This document shows, in pieces, positions 44,818-55,687 of a stretch of 64,000 nucleotides of DNA. The DNA is from Herbaspirillum hiltneri N3 (GTDB lineage Bacteria; Pseudomonadota; Gammaproteobacteria; Burkholderiales; Burkholderiaceae_D). The position numbers were made by a program, and so were the translations under genes. Each line of letters begins with the position of its first letter. Positions within the stretch are counted from its first letter, which is position 1. Location of the stretch: positions 744,001 through 808,000 of the forward strand of contig NZ_CP011409.1 of the NCBI RefSeq assembly GCF_001267925.1. The letters are read 5' to 3'. The notes under the pieces are model-generated. The model searched no databases and was not told the DNA's origin. It saw nothing but the letters and a program-made list of their open reading frames with translations.

Positions 44818-45456
44818 ATGAATAAAATTGTTGTAGTGGATTACGGAATGGGCAACCTGCGCTCGGTCGCGCAAGCCCTGCGCCATGTCGCGCCTGAAGC
44901 CGACGTACGCATCTCCGGCGAAGTCGCCGACATCGAAGCCGCCGACCGCGTGGTGCTGCCCGGCCAGGGAGCGATGCCGGACTGCATGCGCAGTCTGCGC
45001 GAGTCCGGCGTGCAGGATGCGGTGCTTGCGGCCTCGCGCAGCAAGCCGCTGTTCGGTGTGTGCGTCGGCGAGCAGATGCTGTTCGACTGGAGCGAAGAAG
45101 GCGATACGCCCGGCCTCGGCTTGCTACCCGGGAAGGTGGTCCGCTTCCAGCTCGATGGCCAGATCCAGGAAGACGGTTCGCGTTTCAAGGTGCCGCAAAT
45201 GGGCTGGAACCGCGTGCATCAGAAAGTCGCGCATCCGCTCTGGCAGGGCGTTGATGAACAGGCTTACTTTTATTTCGTGCATAGCTATTACGCGCAACCG
45301 GGAGAGAGCGCCCATACCGTCGGCGAGACGGTGTACGGTGCGCCGTTCGCTTGCGCCGTGGCCCGCGATAATATTTTTGCAACACAATTCCATCCGGAAA
45401 AAAGTGCCGCTGCGGGTTTGCAGCTGTACCGGAATTTCGTACACTGGAAACCTTGA
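44818..45456 (+). CDS. hisH: Imidazole glycerol phosphate synthase, glutaminase subunit
   Basis: A 212-residue class I glutamine amidotransferase that supplies ammonia to HisF. The nucleophile is in [12 protein letters not shown] near residue 81, and the His-Glu pair in [10 protein letters not shown] near 192. [10 protein letters not shown] holds the oxyanion segment. It starts with the usual [13 protein letters not shown] 107-bp gap separates it from hisA, the longest in the his operon and with no gene. Confidence 0.95.
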   Translation: MNKIVVVDYGMGNLRSVAQALRHVAPEADVRISGEVADIEAADRVVLPGQGAMPDCMRSLRESGVQDAVLAASRSKPLFGVCVGEQMLFDWSEEGDTPGLGLLPGKVVRFQLDGQIQEDGSRFKVPQMGWNRVHQKVAHPLWQGVDEQAYFYFVHSYYAQPGESAHTVGETVYGAPFACAVARDNIFATQFHPEKSAAAGLQLYRNFVHWKP

Positions 45457-45563
45457 TTTTTGCTTAATTTTCGCCCAGTTCTTTTTCCAACCGGCAAGCC
45501 ATGTGCGTATCGAACATATTGCGCTGACCTGTCCTTCACTTACTCAACGTCATTACCGTAGCC

Positions 45564-46355
45564 ATGCTGCTGATACCTGCCATCGACCTGAAAGACGGTC
45601 ATTGCGTTCGCCTGAAGCAAGGCGATATGGACCAAGCCACCGTATTCTCCCAGGACCCTGCCGAAATGGCGCGGCACTGGCTGCTGCAAGGCGCGCGTCG
45701 CCTGCATCTGGTCGACCTCAACGGCGCCTTCGCCGGCAAGCCGAAGAACGAATCGGCCGTCAAGGCCATCCTCAAGGCGGTGCGTGATTTCGCCGTCGAG
45801 AACGACGTCGAGGAAATCCCCGTGCAGCTGGGCGGCGGCATCCGCGATCTCGACACCATCGAGCGCTATCTCGACGACGGCCTGTCCTACATCATCATCG
45901 GCACCGCCGCGGTGAAGAATCCGGGCTTCCTGCACGACGCCTGCAGCGCATTCCCGGGCCAGATCATCGTCGGCCTCGATGCCAAGGACGGCAAGGTCGC
46001 CACCGACGGCTGGAGCAAACTGTCCGGACATGAAGTGATCGACCTGGCGCAGAAGTTCGAAGGCTACGGCTGCGAAGCCATCGTCTACACCGACATCGGC
46101 CGCGACGGCATGATGGGCGGCGTCAACATCGAAGCCACCGTGCGCCTGGCGCAGGCGGTCTCGATCCCGATCATCGCCTCCGGCGGCGTGCACAACATCA
46201 AGGACGTGGAAGCCTTGTGCGGCGTGCAGGACGAAGGCATCGAAGCGGTCATCTGCGGCCGTTCGATCTACGAAGGCACGCTGGACCTGAGCTCGGCGCA
46301 GGATCGCGCCGACCAATTGACGGAGTCCGAAGGGGCCGGCAGCGAACCATCATGA
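45564..46355 (+). CDS. hisA: 1-(5-phosphoribosyl)-5-[(5-phosphoribosylamino)methylideneamino]imidazole-4-carboxamide isomerase
   Basis: A 263-residue TIM-barrel isomerase acting on ProFAR. The catalytic Asp is in [15 protein letters not shown] at residue 8 and the second in [12 protein letters not shown] near 178. The barrel repeat motifs [14 protein letters not shown] and [14 protein letters not shown] are clear. The C-terminus is a little longer than usual ([14 protein letters not shown]) and overlaps hisF by 4 bp, coupling the two barrel enzymes. Confidence 0.95.
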   Translation: MLLIPAIDLKDGHCVRLKQGDMDQATVFSQDPAEMARHWLLQGARRLHLVDLNGAFAGKPKNESAVKAILKAVRDFAVENDVEEIPVQLGGGIRDLDTIERYLDDGLSYIIIGTAAVKNPGFLHDACSAFPGQIIVGLDAKDGKVATDGWSKLSGHEVIDLAQKFEGYGCEAIVYTDIGRDGMMGGVNIEATVRLAQAVSIPIIASGGVHNIKDVEALCGVQDEGIEAVICGRSIYEGTLDLSSAQDRADQLTESEGAGSEPS

Positions 46356-47116
46356 CACTCGCAAAACGCATCATCCCCTGTCTCGACGTGACGGCCGGAC
46401 GGGTCGTCAAGGGCGTCAATTTCCTCGAGTTGCGCGATGCCGGCGACCCGGTTGAGATCGCGCGCCGGTACGACGAACAGGGCGCGGACGAAATCACCTT
46501 CCTCGACATCACCGCTTCCTCGGACGGCCGCGGCCTGCTCCTCGACATCATCGAAGCGGTGGCGTCGCAGGTCTTCATCCCGCTGACCGTCGGCGGTGGC
46601 GTGCGTGCAGTTGACGATGTGCGGCGCTTGCTCAATGCGGGTGCCGACAAGGTCGGCATCAACACCTCCGCGGTAACCAATCCGCAGCTGGTGGAGGATG
46701 CCGCGGGCAAATACGGCTCGCAATGCATCGTGGTGGCGATCGACGCCAAGCGTACCGGCGAAGGCAAGTGGGAAGTGTTCACGCACGGCGGCCGCAACGC
46801 CACCGGGCTGGACGCAGTCGAATGGGCGCGCAAGATGGCGCAACTCGGCGCCGGTGAAATTCTGCTGACCAGCATGGACCGCGACGGCACTCGCAGCGGC
46901 TTTGACCTGGCGCTTACGCGCGCGGTGTCGGATGCGGTGGCGATTCCCGTGATCGCCTCGGGCGGCGTCGGCGGCCTGCAGGATCTGGCCGACGGCATCA
47001 AGCAGGGCAAGGCCGATGCCGTGCTGGCGGCGAGTATTTTCCATTATGGCCAACACACCGTGCAGGAAGCGAAACGTTTTATGGCGGATCAAAATATTCC
47101 GATGAGGCTGGCATGA
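46352..47116 (+). CDS. hisF: Imidazole glycerol phosphate synthase, cyclase subunit
   Basis: A 254-residue TIM barrel that uses ammonia from HisH to form IGP and AICAR. Blocks are [19 protein letters not shown] with the catalytic Asp near residue 11, [21 protein letters not shown], and the second Asp in [15 protein letters not shown] near 130. The ATG at 46352 overlaps the hisA stop; hisI follows with another 4-bp overlap. Confidence 0.96.
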   Translation: MTLAKRIIPCLDVTAGRVVKGVNFLELRDAGDPVEIARRYDEQGADEITFLDITASSDGRGLLLDIIEAVASQVFIPLTVGGGVRAVDDVRRLLNAGADKVGINTSAVTNPQLVEDAAGKYGSQCIVVAIDAKRTGEGKWEVFTHGGRNATGLDAVEWARKMAQLGAGEILLTSMDRDGTRSGFDLALTRAVSDAVAIPVIASGGVGGLQDLADGIKQGKADAVLAASIFHYGQHTVQEAKRFMADQNIPMRLA

Positions 47117-47577
47117 GCATCAGTGCAAAGTGGCTGAACAAGGTGAAATGGGACGAAGTCGGCCTGGTGCCGGTGATCGCCCAGGAAGTCGGCTCCAACG
47201 ACGTGCTGATGTTCGCCTGGATGAACCGCGAAGCGCTGGCCCGTACCGTGCAGACCGGCGAAGCGGTGTACTGGAGCCGCTCGCGCAAGAAACTGTGGCA
47301 CAAGGGTGAAGAATCAGGTCATTTCCAGAAGGTGCACGAGATCCGCCTCGATTGCGACGAGGATGTGGTCCTGCTCAAGGTCGAGCAGGTCGCCGGCATC
47401 GCCTGCCACACCGGCCGCCATTCCTGCTTCTTCCAGAAGTTCGAAGGCAACGCCGAGACGGGCGAATGGCAGACCGTCGAACCGGTGCTGACGGGCAACG
47501 AAGCGGCGCCGGAAAAAGAAAAGCCGAAGCGCGTGCGCAAGACAATTGCCAAGACAGCCCCCAAGGTAACGCCATGA
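47113..47577 (+). CDS. hisI: Phosphoribosyl-AMP cyclohydrolase
   Basis: A 154-residue hydrolase that opens the adenine ring of PR-AMP. Zinc and magnesium motifs are [23 protein letters not shown] near residue 37 (conserved WSRSR), [24 protein letters not shown] near 66 and [10 protein letters not shown] near 99. The core ends near residue 125; a basic Lys/Pro/Thr-rich tail ([19 protein letters not shown]) is extra. HisE is separate, overlapping by 4 bp, unlike the fused enterobacterial HisIE. Confidence 0.94.
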   Translation: MSISAKWLNKVKWDEVGLVPVIAQEVGSNDVLMFAWMNREALARTVQTGEAVYWSRSRKKLWHKGEESGHFQKVHEIRLDCDEDVVLLKVEQVAGIACHTGRHSCFFQKFEGNAETGEWQTVEPVLTGNEAAPEKEKPKRVRKTIAKTAPKVTP

Positions 47578-47918
47578 GTGAAACACTGCGCCGCCTTGCC
47601 GACGTGATCGAGTCGCGCAAGCTGGCCAACGGCGGCGACCCCGCCACGTCCTATGTCGCCAAGCTGTTTTCCAAGGGCGACGACGCCATCCTGAAAAAGA
47701 TCGGCGAAGAAGCCGCTGAAACCATCATGGCCGCCAAGGATGCGCGCGTCAGCGGCGACTCTTCGAAGGTGCTCTACGAGTGCGCCGACCTGTGGTTCCA
47801 CTCGATGGTCATGCTGGCGCATTTCGGCCTCAAGCCGCAAGACGTGCTCAACGAACTGGCGCGCCGCGAAGGCTTGTCCGGCCTCGAAGAGAAGGCTGCC
47901 CGTCCGGCAGACGCATAA
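47574..47918 (+). CDS. hisE: Phosphoribosyl-ATP pyrophosphatase
   Basis: A 114-residue MazG-like all-alpha hydrolase removing pyrophosphate from PR-ATP. The start at 47574 ([16 protein letters not shown]) overlaps hisI. Conserved blocks are [31 protein letters not shown] (around residues 25-55) and [19 protein letters not shown]. It completes the his cluster of this window; hinT follows after 78 bp. Confidence 0.94.
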   Translation: MSETLRRLADVIESRKLANGGDPATSYVAKLFSKGDDAILKKIGEEAAETIMAAKDARVSGDSSKVLYECADLWFHSMVMLAHFGLKPQDVLNELARREGLSGLEEKAARPADA

Positions 47919-47996
47919 GCAGCATCGTATCAACGCATAAGAATTCACGACCGCAAAAAGCGGCAAACGACCGCAACATCCCCAGGAGGAGCAGCT

Positions 47997-48380
47997 TTGG
48001 ACAACTGTATTTTTTGCAAGATCGCCGCCGGAGAGATCCCGTCGAAGAAGGTCTATGAAGACGAAGACGTGCTGGCGTTCCACGACATCAATCCGGCCGC
48101 GCCGGTGCATTTCCTGATCATTCCCAAGCTGCACGTCGCCACCTTGGCCGATTGCGGCGAGAAACATGCGGCGCTATTGGGTAAAATGGCCTTGCTTGCG
48201 CCGAAACTGGCGCAGGAACAGGGATGCGGCTACCAGCTTGACGCGACCGGCAACAAGACCGGCGGTTTCAAGACGCTTTTCAATACAGGCCCGGACGGCG
48301 GCCAAGAGGTGTACCATCTCCACATGCATGTCATTGGCGGCGCCCATCCATGGCGCACCAAGTCCGTGCTGCAGGGATAA
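47997..48380 (+). CDS. hinT: HIT family purine-nucleotide phosphoramidase HinT
   Basis: A 127-residue histidine-triad hydrolase. The start is TTG at 47997, directly after the strong site CAGGAGGAGCAGCT; no ATG gives a better fit, since CIFCKIAAGEIPSKKVYEDE is the family start. The triad is in EVYHLHMHVIGG near residue 108. HinT cleaves AMP-lysine and related phosphoramidates. Its place between hisE and tatA is standard in betaproteobacteria. Confidence 0.92.
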   Translation: MDNCIFCKIAAGEIPSKKVYEDEDVLAFHDINPAAPVHFLIIPKLHVATLADCGEKHAALLGKMALLAPKLAQEQGCGYQLDATGNKTGGFKTLFNTGPDGGQEVYHLHMHVIGGAHPWRTKSVLQG

Positions 48381-48463
48381 GGACAGCGCATCCGGCCTGG
48401 CAGGAATATTGCAACAAAGATTTATTTGAATACAGGGCACGCGTGTCCGCTTAGGAGAGAAAA

Positions 48464-48685
48464 ATGGGTTCGTTCAGTATCTGGCATTGGTTGATTGTTC
48501 TGGTGATCGTCATGGTGGTGTTCGGCACGAAGAAGCTGGGCAACATGGGCTCCGACCTCGGCAAAGCCGTCAAGGGTTTCAAGGACGGCGTCAAGGGCGA
48601 AGAAGAAGACAAGGAAAAGCCCGTCGCCAAGGATCAGACCATCATCGACGTGCAAGCCAAAGACAAAGAAAAATCCGGCAGCTGA
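48464..48685 (+). CDS. tatA: Sec-independent protein translocase TatA
   Basis: A 73-residue TatA with one N-terminal helix ([21 protein letters not shown]), the [20 protein letters not shown] hinge and amphipathic helix, and a charged Lys/Glu-rich tail. TatA polymerises to let folded proteins cross the inner membrane. The RBS is TTAGGAGAGAAA. It heads tatABC, which would serve, among others, the Rieske protein encoded at 53648. Confidence 0.94.
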   Translation: MGSFSIWHWLIVLVIVMVVFGTKKLGNMGSDLGKAVKGFKDGVKGEEEDKEKPVAKDQTIIDVQAKDKEKSGS

Positions 48686-48824
48686 GTCTTCCGCCGACGC
48701 CCGCACTGCTTCGCTGCTTGTGGCTTGGTGAAGTTGCGCGGGCTATCGTTGTTTCTGATGCCCTGCAGCCGCCCCCGCGCACGCTGATTTTTTACGGCAT
48801 TCACTTTCGATTGTTACCCTCGCA

Positions 48825-49325
48825 ATGATTGATATTGGTCTTTCCAAGCTGGCTCTCATCGGTGTCGTCGCACTGGTCGTGATCGGTCCCGAGCGCCTGC
48901 CCAAGGTGGCGCGCATGGCCGGTTCGCTGTTCGGACGCGCACAACGCTACATCAACGAGGTCAAGACGGAAGTCAGCCGCGAGATCGAGCTGGAAGAACT
49001 GCGCAAGATGCAAAAGGATGTGCAGGACGCCGCCAGCGACGTCCACAGCAGCATTTCCAAGAGCGTCGCCGACGCCGAGAATTCCATCCATGACGCCTGG
49101 AGCGAGAGCAGTTCCGGCAGCAGCACCAGTTGGAGCACCACGCCAAGTCCGGAAGCGCTGGTCATCAAGGCCAAGAATTTCCGCAAGAAGAAACTGGCGC
49201 GCACCTCGGGCGTTCCTTCCTGGTACAAGAATCAGAGCGGCCGCCGCACCCGCGTGATTTCCGCCGCAGCGCGCGTGGCCAAATATCGTCCTATCGGCGC
49301 CGGCAAATCGGCCGGTTTTTTCTAA
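48825..49325 (+). CDS. tatB: Sec-independent protein translocase TatB
   Basis: A 166-residue TatB with one N-terminal helix MIDIGLSKLALIGVVALVVIG, the conserved GPERLPKVARMAGSLFGRAQ amphipathic region, and a long helical then Ser-rich C-terminal part (SSSGSSTSWSTTPSPEAL). It forms the twin-arginine receptor with TatC. It follows tatA after 139 bp, in which no further gene is seen, and ends 42 bp before tatC. Confidence 0.92.
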   Translation: MIDIGLSKLALIGVVALVVIGPERLPKVARMAGSLFGRAQRYINEVKTEVSREIELEELRKMQKDVQDAASDVHSSISKSVADAENSIHDAWSESSSGSSTSWSTTPSPEALVIKAKNFRKKKLARTSGVPSWYKNQSGRRTRVISAAARVAKYRPIGAGKSAGFF

Positions 49326-49367
49326 TCCCGATGGACTTGTTTTCCATCCTATTCCTGCAGTAATTCC

Positions 49368-50141
49368 ATGGCCGAAGAACAGAAAACGTCAGGTGGCGAA
49401 GATACCTTCATTTCGCATCTGATCGAATTGCGCAGCCGCGTGGTGAAAGCGTCGGCTGCGGTGCTCATCATTTTCCTGTGCATGATGCCGTGGTCCGCGC
49501 ATATCTTCGATCTGCTGGCGGCGCCGATGATTCACGCTCTGCCGGCCGGCAGCAAGATGATCGCCACCGGCGTCATCACGCCGTTCCTGATACCGGTGAA
49601 GGTCACCATGCTGATGGCCTTCATGATCGCGCTGCCGTGGGTGCTGTACCAGATGTGGGCCTTCGTCGCGCCGGGTTTGTATTCGCATGAGAAGCGCCTG
49701 GTGGCGCCGCTGGTGATTTCATCCTCGCTGCTGTTCGTCATGGGCGTGGCGTTCTGCTACTTCTTCGTGTTCGGCGTGGTGTTCCCGTTCATCAACAACT
49801 TCGCGCCGAAGTCGGTCTCGGTGGCGCCGGATATCGATAGCTATGTCGATTTCGTGCTGACCATGTTCCTGGCGTTCGGCATCACCTTCGAAGTGCCGAT
49901 CATCGTCATCGTGCTGGTACGCATGGGCCTGGTGCCGCTGGCCAAACTCAAGCAGATCCGTCCCTACGTCGTGGTCGGTGCCTTCGTCATCGCCGCCGTG
50001 GTGACGCCGCCGGACATCATGAGCCAACTGATGCTGGCCGTGCCGCTGTGCCTGCTGTATGAAGTCGGCCTGCTGGTGGCGCCGATCTTCGAAAAGGCCA
50101 CGCGCGCGCCGGAAGAGCGCGAAGACGCCGTCGGCAGCTGA
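49368..50141 (+). CDS. tatC: Sec-independent protein translocase TatC
   Basis: A 257-residue, six-helix Tat receptor core. Family blocks are FISHLIELRSRVVKASAAV at residues 14-32, MALPWVLYQMWAFVAPGLYSHEKR near 90 and FGITFEVPIIVIVLVRMG near 165. The C-terminus is a charged tail (KATRAPEEREDAVGS). It is last in tatABC and is followed by a bidirectional terminator. Confidence 0.95.
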   Translation: MAEEQKTSGGEDTFISHLIELRSRVVKASAAVLIIFLCMMPWSAHIFDLLAAPMIHALPAGSKMIATGVITPFLIPVKVTMLMAFMIALPWVLYQMWAFVAPGLYSHEKRLVAPLVISSSLLFVMGVAFCYFFVFGVVFPFINNFAPKSVSVAPDIDSYVDFVLTMFLAFGITFEVPIIVIVLVRMGLVPLAKLKQIRPYVVVGAFVIAAVVTPPDIMSQLMLAVPLCLLYEVGLLVAPIFEKATRAPEEREDAVGS

Positions 50142-50172
50142 CCGGCGCCAACCTCGGCATTGAAAAGAATTG

Positions 50173-50203
50173 AAAAGGCCACTGCATGCAGTGGCCTTTT
50201 TTT
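50173..50203. terminator. Bidirectional terminator after tatC
   Basis: GGCCACTGCA (50177-50186) and TGCAGTGGCC (50187-50196) form a perfect palindrome with an A-run before and seven T after. It lies between tatC and the convergent DUF2461 gene. Confidence 0.88.
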
Positions 50204-50221
50204 GTCTTGCGGCGGGTTGAC

Positions 50222-50908
50222 TCACTCCGCAATGATCAGTGGCACCTGGCGCAGCCAGCTCACCAGAGGATAGGCATCCTTGAATCCGGCCAGCACTTCC
50301 TTGCCGATATCGGCCGGGATCTTTTTCTTCAGGCTCGATTCCTTCCAGACAATGAAGTTCTTGAGCTTGATGTATTCGAGATGCGGGCTGTCGGCGTCGA
50401 AACCCTTGGGCGGGCGCGTCAGCTTGCCTTCTTCCTGCAAGCCGCCGTAGTTGTCCTTGATGGTCTTGTTCCTGATCACCTTGCTGAAGCCGGCGGCGTC
50501 TTCGATCACGCGCTGGCGAATCGCGCGCAGGCGGTCCGACGGCGGCATGTATTCCCCGCCGGCGATCAGCAGCTGGCCGTCGGCGTCGATGTGGAAGTAG
50601 TAAGCCGGACCGCCGCCGGAACTCGGCTTCTTCAATCCGCTTGCCGTCAGCGATGCCGAGAAATGCGTCTTGTAGGGGCTCTTGTCGTGCGAGAAGCGCA
50701 TGTCGCGGTTGATGCGGAACAGCGCCTTCTTCGGATTGCAGCCGGCCATGATGGGATCGAACTTGCTGATGTCGGCGATCAGCTGCGTCACCAGTTCGAG
50801 GAACTCCGCGCGCAGGATGTCGTAGCGCGGCTTGTTCATCACGAACCACGCGCGGTTGTTGTTCTCCGACAGCTCGGCGAGAAATTGCGTCAGGTCACGG
50901 ATATGCAT
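50222..50908 (-). CDS. DUF2461 (TIGR02453) family protein
   Basis: A 228-residue cytoplasmic protein of the DUF2461 family. It opens MHIRDLTQFLAELSENNNRAWF and has the characteristic KALFRINRDMRFSHDKSPYKTHFSASL and AYYFHIDADGQLLIAGGEYMP blocks. Members are widespread and have no proven function. It lies 14 bp downstream of the DegS-like protease gene on the same strand, so the two may be cotranscribed. There is no signal peptide or membrane segment. Confidence 0.88.
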   Translation of the reverse strand: MHIRDLTQFLAELSENNNRAWFVMNKPRYDILRAEFLELVTQLIADISKFDPIMAGCNPKKALFRINRDMRFSHDKSPYKTHFSASLTASGLKKPSSGGGPAYYFHIDADGQLLIAGGEYMPPSDRLRAIRQRVIEDAAGFSKVIRNKTIKDNYGGLQEEGKLTRPPKGFDADSPHLEYIKLKNFIVWKESSLKKKIPADIGKEVLAGFKDAYPLVSWLRQVPLIIAE

Positions 50909-50922
50909 GTTGCGTTCTTTCC

Positions 50923-52095
<1,173 letters not shown>

Positions 52096-52120
52096 ATTGA
52101 AATAAAGATGAGGATGAAAG

Positions 52121-52891
52121 ATGACCCTGCGCACAGTCACTAGGGATGAACTTGCCAACTACCTGGCGCAAACGCTGAATATCGCACAATACCGCGATTA
52201 TTGCCCAAATGGGCTACAGGTGGAAGGGCGCGCCGAAATCGGCCTGGTCGTCAGCGGCGTCACGGCCAGCCAGGCGCTGATCGAGGCGGCGCTTGATCTC
52301 AAGGCCGACGCCATCCTGGTGCATCACGGCTATTTCTGGCGTGGTGAAGATGCGCGCGTGATCGGCACCAAGCACAAGCGGCTCAAGGCGCTGCTGGCCA
52401 ACGACGTCAACTTGTTCGCCTACCATTTGCCCTTGGACGGCCATCCGGAACTGGGCAACAACGCGCAACTGGCGCGCCAGTTGAGTCTGGCCGGCAGCGA
52501 TCGTTTCGGCGAAGAGAAGCTGGGCTGGCTTGGGGTGCCTGAAGCCGACGCCAATATCGCGACGGTCGGCGACCTGGCACTCCTGATCGAGCGCCGTCTC
52601 GGCCGCGCACCGTTGCTGATCGGCGAGCCCGGCCAGGCGCTCGGCAAGATCGCCTGGTGCACCGGCGCCGCGCAGGGTTTCCTGGGTGACGCCATCGCCG
52701 CCGGCGCCTCGGTCTACATCAGTGGCGAGATCTCCGAGCCGACCGTGCATCTGGCGCGCGAAACCGGCGTCGCCTACATCGCCGCCGGCCATCACGCGAC
52801 CGAGCGCTACGGAGTACAGGCGCTGGGTGCGCACGTGGCCGACCGTTTCGGCATCCGGCATCAGTTCGTCGACGTCGACAACCCGGTCTGA
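52121..52891 (+). CDS. Nif3-like dinuclear metal centre protein
   Basis: A 256-residue Nif3/DUF34 family protein. It begins [20 protein letters not shown]. The metal-binding residues appear in [14 protein letters not shown] near residue 65, [26 protein letters not shown] near 95-120 and the C-terminal [16 protein letters not shown] segment (here [13 protein letters not shown]). The family has been linked to GTP cyclohydrolase-like or nucleotide-related activities, none proven. It diverges from the protease gene with only 25 bp between the two starts. Confidence 0.9.
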   Translation: MTLRTVTRDELANYLAQTLNIAQYRDYCPNGLQVEGRAEIGLVVSGVTASQALIEAALDLKADAILVHHGYFWRGEDARVIGTKHKRLKALLANDVNLFAYHLPLDGHPELGNNAQLARQLSLAGSDRFGEEKLGWLGVPEADANIATVGDLALLIERRLGRAPLLIGEPGQALGKIAWCTGAAQGFLGDAIAAGASVYISGEISEPTVHLARETGVAYIAAGHHATERYGVQALGAHVADRFGIRHQFVDVDNPV

Positions 52892-52909
52892 TTGTCGCCC
52901 GACCCATGA

Positions 52910-52937
52910 AAAAAGCCCGCATCGCGCGGGCTTTTTC
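52910..52937. terminator. Bidirectional terminator between the nif3-like gene and mscL
   Basis: AGCCCGC (52915-52921) pairs with GCGGGCT (52927-52933), with A-run and T-run flanks. Confidence 0.85.
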
Positions 52938-52960
52938 GTTGAAGCAGCATCAGCGTGCGC

Positions 52961-53392
52961 TCACTTCCTGAGCGAATCGCGGATTTCGCGCAGCAGCACG
53001 ATGTCTTCCGGCGGCGCGGCGGGAGCAGCAGGTTCTGCATCCTTTTCATGCGAGGCCAGGTCGCGCGCCTTGTTGATCATGCGCACCATCTGAAAAATGA
53101 TGAAGGCCAGGATCAGGAAATTGATCAGAATAGTCAGGAAATTGCCGTAGGCGAAGACCGCGCCGGCTTTCTTCGCTTCCACCAGCGTCAGCTGCGTACC
53201 CTGGCCGTTGAGCGGCAAGTAATAGTTGGCGAAATCCAGTCCGCCGAAGATGCGGCCCACCACCGGCATGATGATGTCCTGCACCAGCGATTCGACGATC
53301 TTGCCGAACGCGCCGCCGATAATCACACCGACTGCCAGGTCGACGACGTTTCCCTTTAGCGCGAAAGTGCGGAATTCTTGCATCATGCTCAT
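52961..53392 (-). CDS. mscL: Large-conductance mechanosensitive channel MscL
   Basis: A 143-residue MscL that opens under extreme membrane tension to release osmolytes. It starts [23 protein letters not shown], with M1 near residues 15-45 ([16 protein letters not shown]), a periplasmic loop, M2 near 80-100 ([19 protein letters not shown]) and a C-terminal helical bundle ([14 protein letters not shown]). All are intact. The 53,393-53,647 gap upstream is A+T-rich and carries the petA promoter on the plus strand. Confidence 0.95.
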   Translation of the reverse strand: MSMMQEFRTFALKGNVVDLAVGVIIGGAFGKIVESLVQDIIMPVVGRIFGGLDFANYYLPLNGQGTQLTLVEAKKAGAVFAYGNFLTILINFLILAFIIFQMVRMINKARDLASHEKDAEPAAPAAPPEDIVLLREIRDSLRK

Positions 53393-53563
53393 CTTTTTCT
53401 CCTAGAAATTGTTGCAAAACGATGCAGTCGGTTATATCGTGCTTCGATTAAAAAGTAAATTGCTGGCAATTTATTGCACAATACCAAGCACGAGACATTT
53501 CCCTATGGAAGACTTGAAATATTAAAAAAGTTCCATAAATTGCATTTCCCGAATTTTATTCGC

Positions 53564-53592
53564 TTTAAAAGGCATCCCAGGTTAGTTATAAT
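53564..53592 (+). promoter_or_regulatory. Candidate promoter of petABC
   Basis: TTTAAA (53564-53569), a 17-nt spacer and a perfect TATAAT (53587-53592), 55 bp upstream of the petA ATG. The surrounding 250 bp is A+T-rich. Confidence 0.6.
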
Positions 53593-53647
53593 CTAGGGTT
53601 GCTGGAAGTTCCGTGCAGTTTTCGTATTTTCACTAATTGGGGTTGGT

Positions 53648-54256
53648 ATGAGTAACGAAAAACAGGTCGACTCCAGTCGACGCGGATTGCTCGTCGCGAC
53701 TTGTGCGGCGGGTGGTGTGGCTGGATTGGCTACAGCGGGGGCTTTTGTTTCCACATTTCAACCATCAGAGCGCGCCAAAGCCGCCGGTGCACCGGTTGAA
53801 GTAGATATTTCCACGTTGACGCCGGGCGAAATGCGCACCGTGGAGTGGCGCGGCAAGCCGGTGTGGATCCTCAAGCGTACGCCGGAAATGATCGAGTCGC
53901 TCAAGAAGGTCGATGCCCAGGTGGCTGACCCGGAATCCAAGCGCACGGAATTCTCGACCACACCCGAATACGCCCTCAACGAATGGCGTTCAATCAAGAA
54001 GGACCTGCTGGTCGTGGTCGGCATCTGCCCGCACCTCGGCTGCTCGCCCAGCTCCAAATTCCAGACCGGCGCGCAACCGTCGCTGCCGGACGACTGGCAG
54101 GGCGGTTTTCTGTGTCCTTGCCACGGTTCAACGTTCGACCTGGCGGGCCGGGTCTACAAGAACAAACCGTCCCCAGACAACCTCCAGGTTCCACGGTACA
54201 TGTTTGAAGGTGACACCAAACTGGTCATCGGCAAAGATGAGAAAGGCGAGGCGTAA
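53648..54256 (+). CDS. petA: Ubiquinol-cytochrome c reductase iron-sulfur (Rieske) subunit
   Basis: A 202-residue Rieske protein of the bc1 complex. The N-terminus has a twin-arginine signal, SSRRGLLVATCAAGGVAGLA, so it is exported folded by Tat. The 2Fe-2S ligands are in CPHLGCSP near residue 127 and CPCHGSTFDLAGRVY near 157. It takes electrons from quinol and passes them to cytochrome c1. petB follows after 2 bp. Confidence 0.96.
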   Translation: MSNEKQVDSSRRGLLVATCAAGGVAGLATAGAFVSTFQPSERAKAAGAPVEVDISTLTPGEMRTVEWRGKPVWILKRTPEMIESLKKVDAQVADPESKRTEFSTTPEYALNEWRSIKKDLLVVVGICPHLGCSPSSKFQTGAQPSLPDDWQGGFLCPCHGSTFDLAGRVYKNKPSPDNLQVPRYMFEGDTKLVIGKDEKGEA

Positions 54257-54258
54257 TC

Positions 54259-55665
54259 ATGGCTGCATTCCAAGAAAAACAATTGCCCAAAGACGCTCCG
54301 GTATCCGCCAAAGCATTGAACTGGGTTGACTCCCGCTTCCCGCTGACTTCCACTTGGAAAGCACACCTTTCCGAGTATTACGCTCCCAAGAATTTCAACT
54401 TCTGGTACGCCTTCGGTTCGCTGGCGCTGCTGGTGCTGGTCATTCAGATCGTGACCGGGATTTTCCTGGTGATGCACTACAAGCCCGACGCCACGCTGGC
54501 GTTCGCTTCGGTCGAATACATCATGCGCGACGTCCCGTGGGGCTGGCTGGTGCGCTACATGCACTCGACCGGCGCGTCGGCGTTCTTCATCGTGGTCTAC
54601 CTGCACATGGTGCGCGGACTGCTGTACGGTTCCTATCGCAAACCGCGCGAACTGGTCTGGCTGTTCGGCGTCGCCATCTTCCTGTGCCTGATGGGCGAAG
54701 CCTTCATGGGCTATCTGCTGCCATGGGGCCAGATGTCGTACTGGGGCGCACAGGTGATCGTCAACCTGTTCGGCGCGATTCCTTTCATCGGGCCTGACCT
54801 GTCGCTGTGGATCCGCGGCGACTACGTCGTGTCCGACGCCACGCTGAACCGCTTCTTCTCGTTCCACGTGATCGCCATTCCGCTGGTGCTGATCGGCCTG
54901 GTCGTGGCGCACATCATCGCGCTGCACGAAGTCGGCTCGAACAACCCGGACGGCGTTGAAATCAAGGAAAAGCTGGACGCCAACGGCGTTCCGCTGGACG
55001 GCGTACCGTTCCATCCTTACTACTCCGTGCATGACGTCATGGCGGTTGCCGTGTTCCTGATCGTCTTCACCGCCGTCGTGTTCTTCGCGCCGGAAATGGG
55101 TGGCTACTTCCTCGAATACAACAACTTCGTCCCGGCCGATTCGCTGAAGACGCCACCGCACATCGCACCGGTCTGGTATTTCACGCCGTTTTACTCGATC
55201 CTGCGTGCAACGACTTCCGACTTCATGGCCTACCTGATGGCCGGTGTCGCCGCTTACGTCGCGCTGCTGGTGTTCCGCTCCCAGCGCAGCGGCGTCTTCA
55301 AGATCGCCGCGATCGTCATCGGCGTGGCCGTGATTGCCGGCATGGCCATCTTCGACGCCAAGTTCTGGGGCGTCGTCCTGATGGGCGTGTCCGTCATGAT
55401 CCTCGGCGGCCTGCCGTGGCTCGATCATTCGCAAGTCAAGTCGATCCGCTATCGTCCAAGCTGGCACAAATATGTCTACCTGGTCTTCGGTATCGCCTTC
55501 GTGGTTCTCGGCTACCTCGGCGTGCAACCGCCGACCGCCGTCGGCACCATGATCGCTCAGATCGGCACCTTCATCTATTTCGGCTTCTTCCTGTTGATGC
55601 CATGGTGGAGCGCATTGGGTCGGTTCAAGCCGGTTCCCGACCGCGTTACCTATCATCCGCACTAA
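54259..55665 (+). CDS. petB: Ubiquinol-cytochrome c reductase cytochrome b
   Basis: A 468-residue cytochrome b with eight or more helices holding hemes bL and bH. Heme-ligand His pairs sit in RYMHSTGASAFFIVVYLHMVRGL near residue 100 and FFSFHVIAIPLVLIGLVVAHI near 205. The quinol-site PEWY-type motif reads PPHIAPVWYFTPFYSIL near 300. The C-terminus is longer than in mitochondrial cytochrome b, with extra helices. It is cotranscribed with petA and petC. Confidence 0.96.
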   Translation: MAAFQEKQLPKDAPVSAKALNWVDSRFPLTSTWKAHLSEYYAPKNFNFWYAFGSLALLVLVIQIVTGIFLVMHYKPDATLAFASVEYIMRDVPWGWLVRYMHSTGASAFFIVVYLHMVRGLLYGSYRKPRELVWLFGVAIFLCLMGEAFMGYLLPWGQMSYWGAQVIVNLFGAIPFIGPDLSLWIRGDYVVSDATLNRFFSFHVIAIPLVLIGLVVAHIIALHEVGSNNPDGVEIKEKLDANGVPLDGVPFHPYYSVHDVMAVAVFLIVFTAVVFFAPEMGGYFLEYNNFVPADSLKTPPHIAPVWYFTPFYSILRATTSDFMAYLMAGVAAYVALLVFRSQRSGVFKIAAIVIGVAVIAGMAIFDAKFWGVVLMGVSVMILGGLPWLDHSQVKSIRYRPSWHKYVYLVFGIAFVVLGYLGVQPPTAVGTMIAQIGTFIYFGFFLLMPWWSALGRFKPVPDRVTYHPH

Positions 55666-55687
55666 GCCAGCCGCCAAGAGGATAAAA